Both the position numbers and the translations under genes were made by a program. Below, one piece after another: positions 62,357 through 64,000 of a stretch of DNA of 64,000 bases. Origin of the DNA: Verrucomicrobiota bacterium (GTDB lineage: Bacteria > Verrucomicrobiota > Verrucomicrobiia > Palsa-1439); contig PLZV01000037.1 in assembly GCA_003152315.1 (NCBI GenBank), forward strand, positions 105,679-169,678, read 5' to 3'. Each line of letters begins with the position of its first letter. The first letter of the stretch is position 1. The notes beneath the pieces are model-generated. The model did not search any database and was not told the origin of the DNA. It was given only the letters and a program-made list of their open reading frames with translations.

Positions 62357-62758
62357 ATGAAGAGAAATCGTAAACGTGAGTCGCTGAGATTCGGTACCGT
62401 GACCAAATCGCTGGTCGTGTGCATGTGCATCGCCATCAGCGGCTTGGGTTACGTCTGGCAGAAGAACGCGATCTATCGCCTGGGCGATGAGATCAAGAAG
62501 CGTGAGACAGCTCTGTCCTCGGCGCACAAACGCAACCTGATGCTGGCCGCGCAAATGGCGCATTTGGAGTCACCCGCGCAACTGGAGGCGGAGTGCCAGC
62601 AGTACAACCTGAGCCTCGTCGCACCGAAGGAGAGCCAGGTAGTGCGGCTGTATGAACCGGGGCAGGAGTGGGACATGCAAATGGCGAACGCGCCGCTGCC
62701 GGCCCAACTCCCGCCGCAAGCGCGCGGCCCGCAGCCCAAGACATTGGCGAAACGATGA
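62357..62758 (+). CDS. ftsL: FtsL-like cell division protein
   Basis: A 133-residue protein with a basic N-terminus, one membrane helix (about 17-36, SLVVCMCIAISGLGYVW) and a short coiled coil (IYRLGDEIKKRETALSSAHK), then a Pro-rich tail. Size, topology and position between rsmH and ftsI identify it as the FtsL component of the FtsQLB division complex, although sequence similarity is weak in this family. ATG 62357 is preferred to the adjacent GTG 62354. Confidence 0.75.
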   Translation: MKRNRKRESLRFGTVTKSLVVCMCIAISGLGYVWQKNAIYRLGDEIKKRETALSSAHKRNLMLAAQMAHLESPAQLEAECQQYNLSLVAPKESQVVRLYEPGQEWDMQMANAPLPAQLPPQARGPQPKTLAKR

Positions 62759-64000
62759 TTCTGGCGCCACAAAAAGGCAGGGCATTGATCGTGATCGGCG
62801 CATTGGCGTCGGTCTTCGTGGCGCTTGGTTTTCGTCTCTTTGACTTGCACGTCCTGCAGCACAAGGAACTCAGTGCTTTGGCCCAGGCTAACCGCGAGCA
62901 GGTTGTCCATCAGCAAGGTCGCCGTGGTGCGATCCTGGATGCGAACGGCAATCTGCTCGCCAATAGTTTGTCCGTGCGCATCGTCACCGCGGATGCGACG
63001 ATCACCGCGACCCAAGCCGCCGCGATCGCGGAAAAGCTGGCGCCGTTGCTGAAGACGGACGTTGAATCGCTGTCCCAGAAACTCAGCAGCCCGTCGCATT
63101 ATGTTCGCTTGAATCCGCGCGCGAAGCTCGACGAAGACACCGTCCAGAAGATACGCGCCATGAAGTTGAAGGGTATTTTCTTCGAGGACCAGTTTATCCG
63201 CTCGTATCCCAACGGCCCGCTGGCGAGCCACGTCATTGGTTTTGTCAATTCCGAGCATAAGGGAGTCCAGGGCATCGAAGCGTCCATGGACGATTACCTG
63301 GAGGGGCAGGCGGGGTACGAAATTATCGAGCACGACCGCAAGGGTCACGAGATTCGCGCGCTGCGCAACGAGGAACTCGGCCCGCGCGACGGTTTCAACG
63401 TCGTGCTAACAATCGACCAGGTCATTCAACACGTTGCGGAACAGGAACTCGAGAAGGCGATGGTTGAGTTCAAGCCGCAAGCGGGTGTGATCATCGTCTC
63501 GCGCCCCAAGACTGGCGAAATCCTCGCGATGAGTTCGCGGCCAACGTTTGACCCCACCGACATCAGTGGCGCGTCGGTTGACGCTCGTCGCAATCGCTGC
63601 ATCAGCGACGTGGCCGAGCCAGGCTCGACGTTCAAGATTGTCGTTTGCTCCGGTGCGCTCAATGAAGGGATTGTCAGTCTCAACGATCAGTTTGACTGCG
63701 AGAACGGCGCGTTCATGTATGCCGGCCGCATTTTGCATGATGCGCACCCGTATGGAGTCCTAAATGTGGAGGAGATTCTCTTCCATTCCAGCAACATTGG
63801 CGCCGCGAAAGTCGGGCTGCGCATGGGACCGGCGCGACTTGCCGAGTACATTCATCGCTACGGGTTCGGCCACAAAACGGACATCGCTTTGCCCGGAGAA
63901 GTGTCTGGTATCGCGCATCCGCTGGCCCGCTGGAACAGCCTTTCGATCACCCGCATCCCGATGGGCCACGAGATTGCCGTCACGCCTCTGCAGATGCTGA
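62755..64000 (+). CDS. ftsI: division transpeptidase FtsI/PBP3 (3' truncated by window)
   Basis: Open to the window end; 415 residues visible. An N-terminal membrane anchor (LIVIGALASVFVALGF), then the PBP dimer/pedestal domain (RRGAILDANGNLLA near 61-74) and the transpeptidase with nucleophile Ser291 and Lys294 in EPGSTFKI and the SxN motif in LFHSSNIGA. The KTG motif should lie beyond the window. It cross-links septal peptidoglycan. ATG 62755 overlaps the ftsL stop. Confidence 0.93.
   Translation, partial: MILAPQKGRALIVIGALASVFVALGFRLFDLHVLQHKELSALAQANREQVVHQQGRRGAILDANGNLLANSLSVRIVTADATITATQAAAIAEKLAPLLKTDVESLSQKLSSPSHYVRLNPRAKLDEDTVQKIRAMKLKGIFFEDQFIRSYPNGPLASHVIGFVNSEHKGVQGIEASMDDYLEGQAGYEIIEHDRKGHEIRALRNEELGPRDGFNVVLTIDQVIQHVAEQELEKAMVEFKPQAGVIIVSRPKTGEILAMSSRPTFDPTDISGASVDARRNRCISDVAEPGSTFKIVVCSGALNEGIVSLNDQFDCENGAFMYAGRILHDAHPYGVLNVEEILFHSSNIGAAKVGLRMGPARLAEYIHRYGFGHKTDIALPGEVSGIAHPLARWNSLSITRIPMGHEIAVTPLQML

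Noticed and set aside
1-64000. tRNA and rRNA genes
   Set aside because: No T-arm-like GGTTCGA motif with a surrounding cloverleaf, and no rRNA-like conserved blocks, were found on reading either strand; a covariance search would be more sensitive.

Overview
The window looks like chromosomal DNA of a Verrucomicrobiota bacterium, moderately rich in GC. The evidence is three proteins ending in PEP-CTERM sorting tails, a futalosine menaquinone cluster, a tricorn-type protease beside an M20 peptidase, a WY-rich DUF6600-like exported protein, and a dcw (division/cell wall) cluster opening at the right end. This assignment rests on gene content; no rRNA or tRNA gene was found.

Layout. 1-6.2 kb: two GH31 glycosidases (the first cut by the window edge) around an AraC-type regulator, probably an oligosaccharide-use locus. 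6.3-14.4 kb: one giant secreted beta-solenoid protein with a PEP-CTERM tail and its own promoter. 14.4-18.4 kb: a leftward hsp20-lon-ldh2 stress operon. 18.35-20.9 kb: a repeat-rich spacer, then a DNA methyltransferase and a restriction endonuclease gene broken by one in-frame TAA. 21.0-22.6 kb: nadE.

22.67-26.6 kb is the most unusual stretch. A leftward module made of a LuxR-type HTH gene, a roughly 80-bp palindromic leader and an exported or membrane protein occurs three times in tandem. Only one HTH copy looks intact. One lacks a start codon, and one has its middle replaced by the tail of another gene. A 128-bp copy of a PEP-CTERM gene end with its terminator lies stranded inside the array. 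I read this as a mosaic locus that exchanges cargo by recombination between the shared leader/HTH blocks.

26.9-38.3 kb: a secreted His/Met-rich protein of unknown role, an ABC-2 exporter with an Arg-rich cytoplasmic protein, M20 peptidase plus tricorn-like protease, pterin carbinolamine dehydratase, an O-methyltransferase, a 99-bp REP/MITE-like element, a GIY-YIG protein and a membrane protein. 38.8-43.7 kb: hrpB, hemL, a four-helix-bundle gene flanked by 22-bp inverted repeats, and ubiX. 43.7-50.2 kb: an esterase, a ketopantoate reductase-like gene, then the overlapping cluster mqnP-mqnE-mqnA-mqnC and a LID-less adenylate kinase. 50.4-59.9 kb: exported proteins, fmt, and an envelope-glycan group (GT39-like, GT4, WecA/MraY-like) running into metG and an esterase.

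60.2-64.0 kb: the dcw cluster mraZ, a small unknown ORF, rsmH, ftsL, ftsI (cut by the window edge). Upstream of mraZ there are four boxes at exact 10-bp spacing, overlapping a promoter, which fits MraZ autoregulation.
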